Under the pieces are notes generated by a model. The model did not search any database. It saw only the letters and a program-made list of their open reading frames with translations, and had not been told where the DNA came from. The position numbers were made by a program, and so were the translations under genes. Positions 39,350 through 49,650 of a DNA stretch of 64,000 bases are shown in pieces. Position 1 is the stretch's first letter. Each line of letters starts with the position of its first letter. This DNA is from Lucinisca nassula (Eukaryota; Mollusca; Bivalvia; Lucinida; Lucinidae): contig OY757013.1 in the NCBI GenBank assembly GCA_963580285.1, positions 155,547,900 to 155,611,899 on the forward strand, written 5' to 3'.

Positions 39350-40050
39350 GTGTTTGCGAAGGAGCGTCATAGTAAACTCTTTGCATGTTTTCTTGATGTA
39401 CAAAAAGGTTTTCTGTGGCGATTTATTTATGTTGTTGTTTGTTACTTACTGTGTGTATCACTTGTGTCTTTTAATTTTGGATGGCCATATGGCCATTTTG
39501 TGGGAAAGTAACTGTCCATATGGCCTTCCTTTGTTTAGGTTTCCATTATGGTCTGGTCGCTTAATGTTTGTATTTCTTTCCCTTTGGTGTCTTTTATGGA
39601 TGGAGTAAGTTAATTGTATCAATTCCTGATCTTTGTTTTATTTCTACTTTGATACGGTTTGGCACAATGGTCTTTTCTTTAAATTGTACAATGTGAGTAT
39701 TAAGTCTAAATTACTACGTGTTGTGATTGATCTACACTGCAACTAAATGAGCTCTGTTTTTCACAATGGCTACCATTTGCGCTGGTTTCCTATATCACAG
39801 GGTACCCGCCAAGGAGGTGTTATCTCTACTCTTACGTATCTGTGTTTTGTCAATGACTTACTTTATGAACTTTTTACGTGTGGTCTCGGTTTTAAGATGT
39901 TTGGAGAGTGTATGGTTGCACCTACCGTTTGTGATGATATGGAACTATTGGTTCTATCTAAATTCGGCCTCGACAATTTGATGGAAATTAGCTATAGGTA
40001 TGCTAGGAGTTCTATAATTGTCTTCAATGAGACAAGACAGTAATTTTGTA
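39350..40050 (+). pseudogene. LINE RT relic, catalytic core
   Basis: Resumes right after the CACTA-like element with 'AKERHSKLFACFLDVQKGF' (about 39355-39411). R500 splits the motif, which continues 'DTVWHNGLFFKLYNV' (39651-39695), then 'QGTRQGGVISTLTYLCFVND' (39798-39857) and 'VCDDMELL' where YADD is expected (about 39930). Tyr-Ala is replaced but both Asp remain. A stop lies near 39745. Confidence 0.8.
39412..39647 (+). repeat. R500 3' part inserted in LINE RT
   Basis: 5'-truncated R500 (236 bp) from 'tctgtggcgatttatttatg' to 'ttttatttctact'. It breaks the Phe codon of the FLDVQKGF/DTVW block; TTT on both sides is the likely target duplication. Confidence 0.82.
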
Positions 40051-41157
40051 AAAGTCAACGCAATTTGCACTTAGGCCCTAACGCAGTTGACGAGGCAGAA
40101 ACCTATAAACAATTCTGGGTGCCAACTGTTGCAAGTATCTTGACCTGAAGGTTAACTTGAAAGCGAGAGTAGATAAACTTAAGGGTACTTTTATGAGCAT
40201 AGCCCACTGTGGTCTTATAAGTGACTTAACCCACTATCATGTAAGAAAAAATACAATACTTTTGTGCTACCAAAATCTCTTTACGGCCGTGAAAGTTGGA
40301 AAGCAGTACGTCGATGTAATATTTTGTTCCTCGAAAGAGCACACAGTTTCTGTGTTAAAAATATATGCAAGGTCTGAACACAAGAACTCGCACTGACATT
40401 GCTCTTAGTCTGTATGTGGGTGTATCCAATTGAAACAGAAATTGATTTCAGGAAATAAACATTGCGGGGACAGCTCTGCCAGCTGGTTAAGAGTAGCGTT
40501 TCTGTGCAGGCTAACTTTATACAGTCTACATAAAGACATTCAATTAGGTCACTTTATCCTTTGTTAGAATACTAGAAAAATATGAGTTAAGATATTACAT
40601 CGATGCCTTTATGCAATACAATGTCTTTCCAAATAGATTTGCTTGGAAACGATTAGTCAAACATAAAATTCAATCAAAAGAGATTAACTTATGGCAAGCT
40701 AGACTCTCAAGCCCTGAATTACATCGCTTTAGTATTTTACACTATGAGTATACACCACACAGATTTTGGGTTAGCTCATATGAACATCCTCATGCTATGT
40801 TTAAAGTCTGTTTTACAAGTGATTGCCATTGTCTCTAACAACTTCATTGGTCAGATAACTTGTTTTAATTGTGGTAATTTGTACAAAAATATAGATGACC
40901 ATTGCGTTCATGACTGTATATATGTGGAGGCTGAGAGGCTCAAACTGTGGCTAGATGTTCTCCAGCTAAATACTGAAGTTTATGCCTGTTTGAGGAGCCT
41001 TGATGATGAGAATAAGTCTCTTATATTTATTGGTGCAGTTTCAGATGGCATCGCCTCCTGGCTGGGAAAACATTTCCCTGAGTTTGAGTTTATCCGTGTG
41101 TCTAGTCTGCATAGAATCTGGAGCAAAAACCGCCATAATGCTAATTTCCGTGTGTAG
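40050..41157 (+). pseudogene. LINE C-terminal region relic
   Basis: Pieces in the expected order: 'VDKLKGTFMSIAHCGL' (about 40165), 'RFAWKRLVKHKIQS' (about 40630), 'FWVSSYEHPHAMFKVC' (about 40765), 'CFNCGNLYKNIDDHCVHDC' (about 40860, a Cys/His cluster CxxC...HxxxC usual at LINE C-termini), and 'SLIFIGAVSDGIASWLG'. The frame changes several times. Confidence 0.7.
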
Positions 41158-41294
41158 TCACGGGTTATCACTGTGAACATTTGCATTCAAGTTACTCTCG
41201 GCACACATTGTCATTATCTCCTCTGATATAATGACAGTGTACTCCTCATACCTCCTATATTACTCACATTTTATCTATATGTATTTGCTGGTTA

Positions 41295-41297
<3 letters not shown>

Positions 41298-41345
<48 letters not shown>
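41298..41345. repeat. (TC)n microsatellite
   Basis: Pure TC repeats inside the LINE 3' UTR. Confidence 0.96.
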
Positions 41346-41347
<2 letters not shown>

Positions 41348-41411
41348 GCATGTTGCATTGCATTTTTTCTTGTGTTTGTACTCTCAATCAGGAGGAAATA
41401 AAGAATATATA

Positions 41412-41775
41412 TAGCTGTCGGATGCGCGTCTGACTGGTGATCAGGAGGACGCGGGTTCGATACCTGCCTGGGTCGGCAACATTCTTTCGTGGAGATAAAT
41501 CATGCAATCTTTTCTACGGTCATTCTCTCCCTTCCGCTCAATCAAGAAGCGCAGTTGTCAGTTTCTGGCGAAAGAATGTGTACTGTACTGGTTAACCGCT
41601 TACGTATATGCCTGCCTGATAGGTAAACTGACCGTCTCAAAAATGACCTACAATAGTATCGACTGGGTCGTTAAACACCAATACGGACATACGGAGACGA
41701 GACCTCGGTTTAAACATTCATCCGACAGTCTTGAGAAGCCTAGGATCGAACCAATGACATCTTGGGCCAGTTTCA
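41412..41775 (+). repeat. SINE-B (5'-truncated) joined to a reversed SINE-C fragment
   Basis: 'gctgtcggatgcgcgtctga', B box 'gggttcgatacctg', 'cagtttctggcgaaagaatg' and 3' domain to about 41695. Then 'gagacctcggtttaaacatt', 'catccgacagtcttgagaag' and 'cctaggatcgaaccaatgac' repeat the SINE-B/SINE-C junction of 32.5 kb. Confidence 0.82.
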
Positions 41776-41933
41776 TTGCGTTTCACTAACAGAAGTCGTA
41801 ATTTTGAATATGCGCTTAAACAGGGCCTCTAATTGTCACATGCATGATCACGTGCCGTCTTGAAATAGCCGTGTTAATGGATAACACGTTTTAAATTATT
41901 GGTCATGTGGACGTAGATGAATATTCAGTACAA

Positions 41934-42420
41934 ACAACGTTGAATCAATGTTGATCCTATGTTGTTTCAAACTTGTGTTTCCATTTCATTATCGTATTAA
42001 AGATATAGACATTAATTACCTGGACCTCCTAACCACATTACCACTGGCGAGTTGGTATGTTTTATGTAGCCCGCTCCCCCTCCCCCCATCGGGGCTTGAA
42101 GAAATAGATGGGCTGCATGATGCTTCCGCGCAGAGCTGAAACCGACTGCACATGGGTACTGATGAACCGCTTAGAGGATCTTAGCCTGCTTAGGAAAAGT
42201 GATGCGAGTCGGACCGTCCATGCATATAAACCCTATTGTTCTCATTGGGCGGCAGGGCTTGAGATGCTATGTCGTCTCAATGTCTGGTAGAGTCCAACAA
42301 AATTGGAAGCGACGTCTCCAAAATGACCTATATAGTGTTGACGGGGGCGTTAAACCTCAAAACAAACAACATTGTTTTGTGGACGTCGTGACGTCAGACT
42401 AGCGTTGATTTAACGTTGTT
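41934..42420. repeat. MITE with ACAACGTT ends, hosting a SINE-A
   Basis: ACAACGTTGAATCAATG at 41934 and the complement of the right end (ACAACGTTAAATCAACG, 42404-42420) form 17-bp inverted ends with two mismatches. Without SINE-A it would be about 180 bp. Confidence 0.65.
42066..42368 (+). repeat. SINE-A copy
   Basis: 'cccccatcggggcttgaaga', 'cgcgcagagctgaaacc', 'ctattgttctcattgggcgg' and 'gttgacgggggcgttaaacc' plus CAAA tail. Confidence 0.85.
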
Positions 42421-42818
42421 ACAATGATTCTTTTACAAGCATATATGTCAGTTTATGCGTATATGCGACCTCTTCAATGAGTGCACTTGCATTGTTGAGT
42501 TTATAATATTAGTTATGGAGGAGGGATAGCATGCGAGACTTCGCTGAGCGCTCAATTTAATAAATTCAGTAATGCAGGACCATAATGGAAGATTTTATTT
42601 ATCGTATGAACTTAAAACACAGTTTATGCACGATTTTAACACAAAACGACAATACATGAAGTTGTTTAATCAGGATGCCGCATATAGCGTTACATGACAT
42701 AGCCTCTGCAAGTTTTCGTATTTAAAGTGCGTCAGTTTTCAGCTCCGGTTTGTTGTTGGCAATGGTCTGTAGCAAATATTTATTCATTGATTGTTCATCT
42801 GTCAGGCCGTCCAGTGGA
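42421..42818. other. Unassigned interval
   Basis: 42475-42670 faintly resembles the 27.8-28.6 kb repeats ('gaggagggatagcatgcgag', 'cttcgctgagcgctca'). No gene. Confidence 0.4.
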
Positions 42819-42833
42819 CTTTTCTTTCAATGA

Positions 42834-43137
42834 TTTTTGTTTGTTTGATTTGAGGTTTAACGTCCCCGTCAACACTGTAAAGGTCATTTTGGAGACGTTG
42901 CTTCCAATTTTGTGGGACTTTTACCCAACATTGAGATGAAATGTCATCTCAAGCTCTGTCGCCCAATGAAACCAATAGGGTTCATTTATTAGCATGGACG
43001 GTCCGCCTCGCACCACGGTTCCTGGGCAGGCTTAGATCCTCTATGCGGTTTACCAGTACTAGTGTGCGGGCCGGATTCAGCTCTGCGTGGAAGCATCATG
43101 CAGCCCATATATTTCTTCAAGCCCCTATGGGCGAGTG
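42834..43137 (-). repeat. SINE-A copy, full length with 15-bp perfect TSD
   Basis: 304 bp in reverse orientation. CTTTTCTTTCAATGA at 42819-42833 is repeated exactly at 43138-43152. This is the cleanest definition of SINE-A boundaries in the window. Confidence 0.95.
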
Positions 43138-43152
43138 CTTTTCTTTCAATGA

Positions 43153-43635
43153 AAAATAAATTCAATTCATTCACAAAATACATCCTACTGCATGACTGAT
43201 TTTAAATTACAACGAACCTGACTCGAAACAAAGTTCTATACATGTAGCTACATACATGTATACGCAATTATACAATCGCCTGCAAAATTATACCTTACAT
43301 AGACGAACTGACAGTACGCAAGACTATGAATCCCCCAACCCCTGTCATTGGCATGATGCCTGATACGAGGGTGTGCATATGTACGTACGTCCTTCCGTAT
43401 GAGGTGTACGTATACATGGACGTGATCCTGTTACCTCAGGTTTAGGCATTGTACCAGGAAGAACCTAAACTTCTAAGAGCCCACATTTTCCAGACCATAT
43501 GATGGAATTGTGATAATAGGTATAGTTTAAAATGTTTATTCAGCAATACACTGGTCCTTAACAATGACCTCTAGGTTTAGTCATTCAAATTGGGCTTATA
43601 TTTTAAAAATCACATTATGGATTTGCATCACAGTG
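43153..43635. other. Unassigned interval
   Basis: No gene or repeat relation recognised. It contains short TACATG/GTACGT-rich stretches. Confidence 0.4.
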
Positions 43636-43935
43636 GATTTGTTTGATTTGAAATTTACCGTCCTAGTCAACACTGTAAAGGTCATTTTGGAGACGTTACT
43701 TCCAATTTTGTGGGACTTTTACCCGACATTGAGATGAAATGACATCTCAAGCCCTGCCGCACAATGAAACCAATAGGATTTTAAGTACGGACAGGCCGAC
43801 TTGCACCGCATTGCCTGGGCAGGCTTACATCCTCTAAGTGGTTTACCAGTACTCATGTCCGGGTCGGTTTCAGCTCTGCGTGGAAGCATCATGCAGCCCA
43901 TCTATTTCTGCAAGCCCCGATGGGCGGGGGCTACC
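43636..43935 (-). repeat. SINE-A copy
   Basis: 'gtttgatttgaaatttaccg', 'tcctagtcaacactgtaaag', 'agctctgcgtggaagcatca' and 'cccgatgggcgggggcta', near full length. Confidence 0.88.
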
Positions 43936-43974
43936 ATCACATTTGGTACGATGATAGATACACGTCTGAAGTTT

Positions 43975-44110
43975 TATGCAGCATACCCGTGCAATTGCCC
44001 TGACCTCAAGGTCAAGGTCCCGGCCTCAGAATTTAAGCATACCCGCACCCATGCCCATGACCTCAAGGTCAAGGTCACGGACTCAAAATTTTTAGCGTCA
44101 ACGTTTTTAA
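43975..44110. repeat. PRL-core fragment with AGGTCA repeats
   Basis: 'cctcaaggtcaaggtcccgg' and 'cctcaaggtcaaggtcacgg' lie about 65 bp apart, like the AGGTCA-bearing monomers at 13.3-14.1 kb. Confidence 0.5.
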
Positions 44111-44119
44111 TAAGATAAG

Positions 44120-44450
44120 TTCTGAAGTTAGATCCTTTGGACGCAAGGAATACACCAAATAAACGAAAATAGCTGACTCGGTTTTATTGAGTCTGTTCAT
44201 GACCAGTTCTGAAATGTGCAACACCGGCCACGCCCTCTAGCACCGGCTTAAGCAGAACTCTCTTTTCAAAATGATACCAATGAACTCAATGATCCCAAAG
44301 GACCAGAAAATATAATCTGCACTATGATGATTTACCGGGAGACGTTTTACGGTCGCCACACGGCGCAACACCTGCTACAGTGAAAATAAATAAGTTCTGA
44401 AGTTAGATCCTTTGGAAGCAAGGAATACACGAAATAAACGAAATTGCAGA
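44120..44450. repeat. Dispersed repeat 'GCAAGGAATACACC', two units
   Basis: 'ctgaagttagatcctttgga', 'gcaaggaatacac' and 'aaataaacgaaa' occur at 44124-44170 and again at 44399-44445. The intervening sequence ('caatgatcccaaaggacc', 'atctgcactatgatg') matches 45000-45100 (reverse) and 57410-57480. Confidence 0.75.
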
Positions 44451-44519
44451 AGAGCCCACATAATCCAACCCATATAATGGATTTATTTCTTATTTGGTAT
44501 GATGAAAGATACAGGTCGT

Positions 44520-44605
44520 TTCTCCGGCTAATCCGTTTAGTTTTGGCCCACATCTGATTGATGACTAAAAGAAATAGACTTGAAAGTGCCGTAAAACCAA
44601 AACTC
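44520..44605 (+). repeat. SINE-T 3' fragment
   Basis: 'tctccggctaatccg', 'ggcccacatctgattgatga' and 'gacttgaaagtgccgtaaaa' are the last part of SINE-T. Confidence 0.72.
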
Positions 44606-44805
44606 AAGGTCAATGTCACAAACTTAGTAATTAATTTTGTTTGGATATGGTTCATATTGGGTATGATACACACATTTATAAGGTTTAAACGACTTTACCC
44701 CTACCCACGCCGATGTCCTCAAGGACAGTTTTCCAGGCGAGCAATGCTGTCTTTTTTCTTTTTTGGTCTTTTGTTTACAACATGATTTTTTCTCGAAGGA
44801 GATTG

Positions 44806-44855
44806 ACCCTGGGCAGGGCATCCCGTGTCGTACTGACAATTCTAGTTTTTTTGTA
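44806..44855. repeat. PRL right-tip fragment
   Basis: 'gggcagggcatcccgtgtcg' ... 'caattCTAGttttt' resembles the right tip of the 13.25-14.2 kb element, including the final CTAG. Confidence 0.5.
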
Positions 44856-44869
44856 TGTGTGGATTTGAG

Positions 44870-44945
44870 GTGCACCGAGTCTTCATTTTAATCAAAAGTC
44901 TAATCGCAGATTGTGGGTATTCGTCAGAACTATATACCTAAACGC
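44870..44945. repeat. HpM MITE fragment
   Basis: 'cgcagattgtgggtattcgt' and 'cagaactatatacctaaacg' are the left arm and half of the centre. Confidence 0.45.
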
Positions 44946-44984
44946 TTCGGCTCTTTTGTTTGTTTGTATTGAGGTTTTATTGCT

Positions 44985-45215
44985 TGTGTGTGGGAATGTG
45001 TGGCGGCGGTAAAACGTCTCCCCGCCCTACATCATAGTGCAGATTATATTTTCTTGTCCTTTGGGATCATTGATTCCATTGTGGAATTTTGAAAATATCT
45101 GAGGGTCACTGATGAGGCCTAATTGGCCGAAACTAGCTAGTCTGGCCCAGAAAACATATACACTCCATATTTTTCAGTTCTGTGGTGTATTCCTTGCTTC
45201 CGAAGGATAACCCTT
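44985..45215 (-). repeat. Dispersed repeat 'GCAAGGAATACACC', reverse copy
   Basis: 'tggcggcggtaaaacgtctc', 'gatgaggcctaattggccga', 'aactagctagtctggcccag' and 'gtggtgtattccttgcttcc', the reverse of 57300-57480. Confidence 0.78.
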
Positions 45216-45425
45216 TTATAGAACATATTTAAGTCCCCGTCAACCGTTGGTACATGTATTTAGGTCATTTTTGAGACGCTGCTTCCGATTTTTGGGGGCT
45301 TTTACCAGAACTTGAAAATCGTAAATCCTACCGACCAAACAAACCGCTAGGATTTAAGGAGAGGTCCTACTCAAACCACATTTCTTGGGCAGGCTTCTTA
45401 CATTATAAGCGGTTAACCAGCAGTC
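45216..45425 (-). repeat. SINE-A copy, highly diverged
   Basis: 'agtccccgtcaaccgttgg', 'tttttgagacgctgcttccg', 'cttgggcaggcttcttacat' and 'agcggttaaccagca', an old SINE-A. Confidence 0.6.
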
Positions 45426-45950
45426 AAAGTAGAAGTAAAACAAAGATCAGGAATCGATACAATTAACTTACTCCACCCATCAAAGACACCAAAGGGAAAG
45501 AAATACAAACATTAAGCGACCAGACCATAATGGAAACCTAAACAAAGGAAGGCCATAAGGACAGTTACTTTCCCGCAAAATGGCCATATGGCCATCCAAA
45601 ATTAAAAGACACAAGTGATACACACAGTAAGTAACAAACAACAACATAAATAAATCGCCACAGAAGAACCGCCTTGGAACGGTCAGTGGAAAGATTTCCA
45701 CTAGGGGGGGGGGGGGGGGGCTTAAATCGATTTTACGTGGCCACAATCCTCGCCCTTACTTCCGCCGCGATTTAGACAAATAATTGTTCAGTCCGCATGA
45801 AGGCCTCCTAACTCATCAGTGCAACATCTCCGTGAACACAAATAATCAAAGAACCACAGAGGTGAGACAACGGTGAGGACTCGACAGCAAGAAACCACTG
45901 AAATGCTGGAGCAAAAGAAAACCAACAGTTAGACTCCGATGGGCCCGACC
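45426..45950 (-). repeat. R500 copy, long
   Basis: Reverse of 61370-61862 over its length: 'caaagtagaagtaaaacaaa', 'ggaatcgatacaattaactt', 'ctttcccgcaaaatggccat', 'cgccacagaagaaccgcc', then after a poly-G run 'gtggccacaatcctcgccct' and 'gagcaaaagaaaaccaacag'. Confidence 0.85.
45704..45721. repeat. Poly-G run in R500
   Basis: About 18 G at a site where the 61-kb R500 copy reads 'gaccccattgga'. Slippage expansion. Confidence 0.9.
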
Positions 45951-46014
45951 AGAGACAGAGCATCTTGTCTTGTCCGGTTCAGCTCTGATGGGCAAAAGCA
46001 AGTGTAGGTTACCT

Positions 46015-46205
46015 CATGAAATATAGACTGTGGGTACTTGTAGGCACAACCACATCGCGGCGCTTCTAATTCGTTCCCTCAATCTCTTATTTTAAAAACT
46101 AAGAAAACCCCCGCCAAAACCCAAACTAAAGATCATAACAAAGGGTTAGTTTCGAGGGGTCTTGATTGCATGGGCTTGTATTAGTAATGGGCGTGATCTG
46201 CGAAG
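46015..46205. repeat. HpM MITE, diverged
   Basis: 'atatagactgtgggtacttg', 'cgcggcgcttctaattcgtt', 'ctaaagatcataacaaagg' and 'ttgattgcatgggcttgt'. Orientation and ends are decayed. Confidence 0.5.
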
Positions 46206-46454
46206 GTTAGCGAAATGACATGCTACGTACCATTTTTTTAACAACGCCACTCAAGCAAAAAGTTTCTTTAACCTATGACACGCGTTATCTTTTTCAGTTA
46301 TGACCGTGACATGTCCAAAGTTTAAGACGAAAATTTCAATGCGCGCTGTCTAAATATGCATCTCAGAAATTTAAGACGAAACTACGTCGCAAATGCTTTG
46401 ATGAAACTGGCCCCAGGTTTATGAGGCCAGTATCGTAAACACTACACAGTGGAG

Positions 46455-46740
46455 GCTTATGTTTGCAAGTTGTTTTTTTTTTTACTCTAATTTTGCATAG
46501 ATTTTGGATACTCGATGAGATGGTTCTAATGACAACCAACAGTCTTTGTTCGAAACAGAATGAACAACACATGTTAAAATGTCCGTGTAATCAACACTCC
46601 TCTAAACCACGTTTTCAAACGAATAAATTTGGTTTACGGGTGTACTAAAACTTTTTTTTTTTTTTCAAAAACCAAATTCCCATTTTTTTTGTATATAAAG
46701 CACGGTTGAACGATTTTGCTTCCTCTGAAGGTTTATCTAT
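46455..46740. repeat. HpM MITE fragments and poly-T
   Basis: 'tttggatactcgatgagatg', 'acaaccaacagtctttgttc' and 'accacgttttcaaacgaata', then T-rich runs. The right-hand part is duplicated or slipped. Confidence 0.45.
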
Positions 46741-47039
46741 CACGCCCCACAACCACCGCCTCCCCAACCCTCAGCCCCACACCCACCACCTCAAAATGCA
46801 GGTTTTGTCCAAAGTCATTCGTTTGCCTTTCTTTTGAGACATTGTCAAACGGTGAAACACAGAATCAAAAGCCGTAGAACGCGGCGTCTGGTCTGTGTCT
46901 ACACTGTTTCATTAAAATAGAGGTATTTCTATCTACTGTTACTGCGTCGGTCACATTTGACCATTACCGCGCAGGTGTATATTACATACACTCAAGGTTG
47001 TGCAGGATGAAAGCCTACACAGTAATCATGTAATTACGG

Positions 47040-47275
47040 TACGGATCTTTAACCTGCACAGGGGATGGTACTCTCTGCACAGGGGGGGGGGGGGGGGGGG
47101 CCTCCAGACAACGTCCCGATCCAAAGGACGGTGCACTTTATGGCATTCGTCCCTGCAAATGATGCCAATGGAGTGTGTTTGGACACCGAAATTTTATCGC
47201 CCTGCCGGGGATCGGACCCGGGACCTCTAGCATCAGAGGCAAGTGCACTAACCACTGAGCTATCACGCCCAACCT
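47040..47275 (-). repeat. SINE-D: tRNA-headed SINE with poly-G expansion
   Basis: On the minus strand the head reads TAGCTCAGTGGTTAGTGCA (A box) and GGGTCCGATCCCC (B box) at 47203-47272. The body is 'ccaaacacactccattggca', 'gaatgccataaagtgcaccg' and 'cctttggatcgggacgttgt', then a poly-C tract (poly-G on plus, 47083-47100) and 'cctgtgcagagagtaccatc'. Anticodon-stem pairing is poor and the homology continues far past the tRNA part, so it is a SINE rather than a tRNA gene. Confidence 0.7.
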
Positions 47276-47605
47276 TACCGCAGCAAAACAACGCTTACAC
47301 CCCTGTGACTAGAAATTAACCGGTCCTAAACTATTAGATAGCAGATTCTATTGTCATATATAGGTTAAAGTTTTGTTTAGGATTGGGGACCGTAAGTCTG
47401 ACTCATCATTCTATGTTTCCTTCCGGTATAACGTCGCGTGATTAATCATAAGCATCGTTACTTGAGGCTAATCGAGGTCGTTAATGTCTAAACTGTAAAC
47501 CTATTTTAGCATGGACAATATCTAATTCTGTGATATGTTTTAGTGAAAGGAAATGTGAGTTGCGTTTGCATTGCGAAAGCTACTCACAGTTCTTGTGGAT
47601 TAGCC

Positions 47606-47777
47606 ATTCACCATATTTGCATTATTTGCTGGCTCCTAGCTTGCATATTGTCAATATTGGAAAAACAGGTAACTAGACCCCCCTGACCTTTTAAGGTCAG
47701 GGAGGTCTGGTTACCTGTTTTTCCAACACTGATAACCTTCAGACTAGGAACCAGCAGAGTATGCAAATAAGGTGAAT
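47606..47777. repeat. Foldback element with ~86-bp arms
   Basis: The arms run from 'attcaccatatttgcattat' to 'gtaactagacccccctgacc' and back, meeting at CCTTTTAAGG. The inner 35 bases ('ggaaaaacaggtaac' and on) are nearly perfect; outer parts have scattered mismatches. Confidence 0.93.
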
Positions 47778-47778
47778 A

Positions 47779-48006
47779 TTAAGGGGAAAGGGAACACCTT
47801 CAGGCGAGGTAACTCCTGAAAACGTATTTTCGTTTTCCATGTCAATAGGGGTCAATTCTTAAAGGAAAGAATTTGCTTATTTCCTTTAAGCGTAGCCCCC
47901 TTTTTTCAGTGAGACAGAGCTTACAGAAAAGCGTACATGAAGTCCCGAAAGTTGTCTCCTTTTAAAAAATGGTGGAAAAATCTGCCAGATGTCCCATTCC
48001 CCTTAA
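47779..48006. repeat. TTAA-G MITE (copy 3), directly next to the foldback
   Basis: TTAAGGGGAAAGGGAACACC at 47779 and complement-type tip 'cccattccccttaa' ending 48006; 228 bp, uninterrupted. Best copy of the family here. Confidence 0.88.
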
Positions 48007-48414
48007 AGGCATTTATTCTTAGACACTAGGACACATCGTGTGTCCATAATTGTTTTTGTCCCCTGTGATATACTGTCTATAGCAGATCAAAGGTTCTTTT
48101 AATAGGGTGACAAGTTGCTCCTGTTGAATCCCCTGACTGAGGCAATAAAGAGGAAAATCAATAAGGTGCACTGTGTTTAACAGTTTGTCAATTATTGATT
48201 TTCCTATAGAAAGCCCCTTCCTTACCTGTTGCAGAAAGAGGACTTCTCTTTAGTCAGCACTGAGGCTACATAATATTATGTAATGAACTGATAGTCCTCA
48301 ATAATCAAGAATAAATGCCTTTAAGTGGTCAAAGTGTTGATGGTATCTTCAGTAACGAATTCGTTCTAACACTGGTCGCATATATAGCCAATAGACAAAT
48401 CTAACGATGTACTC
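48007..48414. other. Unassigned interval
   Basis: About 400 bases, no gene. 48155-48215 has an inverted pair 'gaggaaaatcaataaggtgc' / 'caattattgattttcctat'. Confidence 0.45.
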
Positions 48415-49287
48415 AAGAAATGAATTTTATTTTTCTGCTGTTCATGAAAGTATGGACGCAGTGGGTCACGTTCAAAATAAATGAACCCCTGAAATCGAAG
48501 GGGTTTATGTAAACTTCGCTAGCGAACCGCTGCCGTTATAATTCCATGAAAAGCAGAAAAAAATAAAGTTATTTTTTTATAGTTACATTCTTTGCCTCTC
48601 ATCACTGGGCGATAAAATGTTTATAAGGCAAACTTTTAAAGCTGATAAAAAAAAACAACAACAACAAAAAAAAGGACATGTACACATTGTTTTTCTTCAA
48701 AGAGCGAACAGCGTTGACGTCACCAACGCGCGTAGAGAACCATGGTTTAGACTTACGTCACTTGACGTCACTGAAAATCATGGGACTCGATGCGTTCATG
48801 GAAGTATGAACTGCATTGTTTTCTATAGGTTTACATTACACTTTACACTGGGAATGTAAATATTTAAGAAATGAAATTTATTTTTCTGCAGTTCATGGAT
48901 GTATGAACGCAATGGGTCGCTTGCAAAGTAAATGAACCCCGAAGGGGTTTCATGAAAACTTTGCTAGCGACCCACTGTCGTTCATACTTTCATGAAAAGC
49001 AGAAAAAAAATAAGTCTATTTTTTATATTTACATTCTTTGCCCCTCATCACTGGGCGAAAAAATGCTTGAAGGGCAAACTTTTAAAGCTGAAAAACATTT
49101 ACACGCTGTTTTTCTACAAAGAGCGGAACAGCGTTGACGTCATCAACGCCCGTAGAGAACCATGGTGTAGACTGACGTCACTTGACGTCACTGAAAATCA
49201 TGTGACTCGATGCGTTCAAGGAAGTATGAACTGCATTGTTTTCTATAGGTTTACATTACACTTTACACTGGGAATGTAAATATTAAG
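48415..49287. repeat. Tandem duplication of ~430 bp with inverted tips and TGACGTCA sites
   Basis: Units 48415-48868 and 48869-49287 both begin 'tttatttttctgc-gttcatg', carry 'tgaaccccgaaggggttt'-type palindromes and 'catgaaaagcagaaaaaaa' (inverse of the start), then 'gcgttgacgtca', 'acgtcacttgacgtcactga' and end 'acactttacactgggaatgt'. The first about 150 bp of each unit fold back. Confidence 0.88.
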
Positions 49288-49544
49288 CGATAAATCACTG
49301 GGAGGAAGAACGTGTTGCGAAGAGCCGCCTTTTTATCCCTCTTGATGACGTCATTCATTGTTACCCTGACGATAGATGGTGTAACGTCATTTTCTTGTAT
49401 CAGTTATGTTATGAAAACAGGTAAAAGCATGTGATACAGTCAGTCATATAAGCGGGATTTTGTTTTCAACAATGGCGCAAGATAGGGAGAATCTGAAGGA
49501 ATCAATAGCATTTTCGGCATTTTCGTCGACATTTAGCGTGTTAG

Positions 49545-49650
49545 AATCGAAATAGATCAGCTCTAGTGCCGAACGCGCTTCTTGGAACTAACCCCCAAAC
49601 AGTGATATATCACTCAATAAATCACTGCTAGAGCTAATCTATTTCTTAAA
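49545..49650. repeat. Hairpin GAAATAGATnAGCTCTAG
   Basis: GAAATAGATCAGCTCTAG (49549-49566) pairs with CTAGAGCTAATCTATTTC (49628-49645). The palindrome AGTGATATATCACT lies in the loop. Confidence 0.82.

Larger units (their letters stand above)
35080..41400 (+). mobile_element. Decayed LINE with two later insertions
   Basis: About 3.4 kb of plus-strand LINE coding remnant plus 3' end. The endonuclease is at about 35190-35520 and RT runs from about 36500 to 40050, with a C-terminal region to 41157. The 3' UTR holds a (TC)n run (41298-41345) and ends 'gaggaaataaagaatatata' near 41400. It is interrupted by a CACTA-like element (36685-39346) and by R500 (39412-39647). Stops, frameshifts and a poly-G expansion show it is long inactive. 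Confidence 0.85.

Noticed and set aside
47203..47275. Functional tRNA gene on the minus strand
   Set aside because: A and B boxes are good, but the anticodon stem pairs poorly and the sequence continues into a SINE-like body.
49473..49556. Short plus-strand ORF starting MAQDRENLKES
   Set aside because: Only 27 codons, ends at a hairpin and has no second copy or family match that I recognise.
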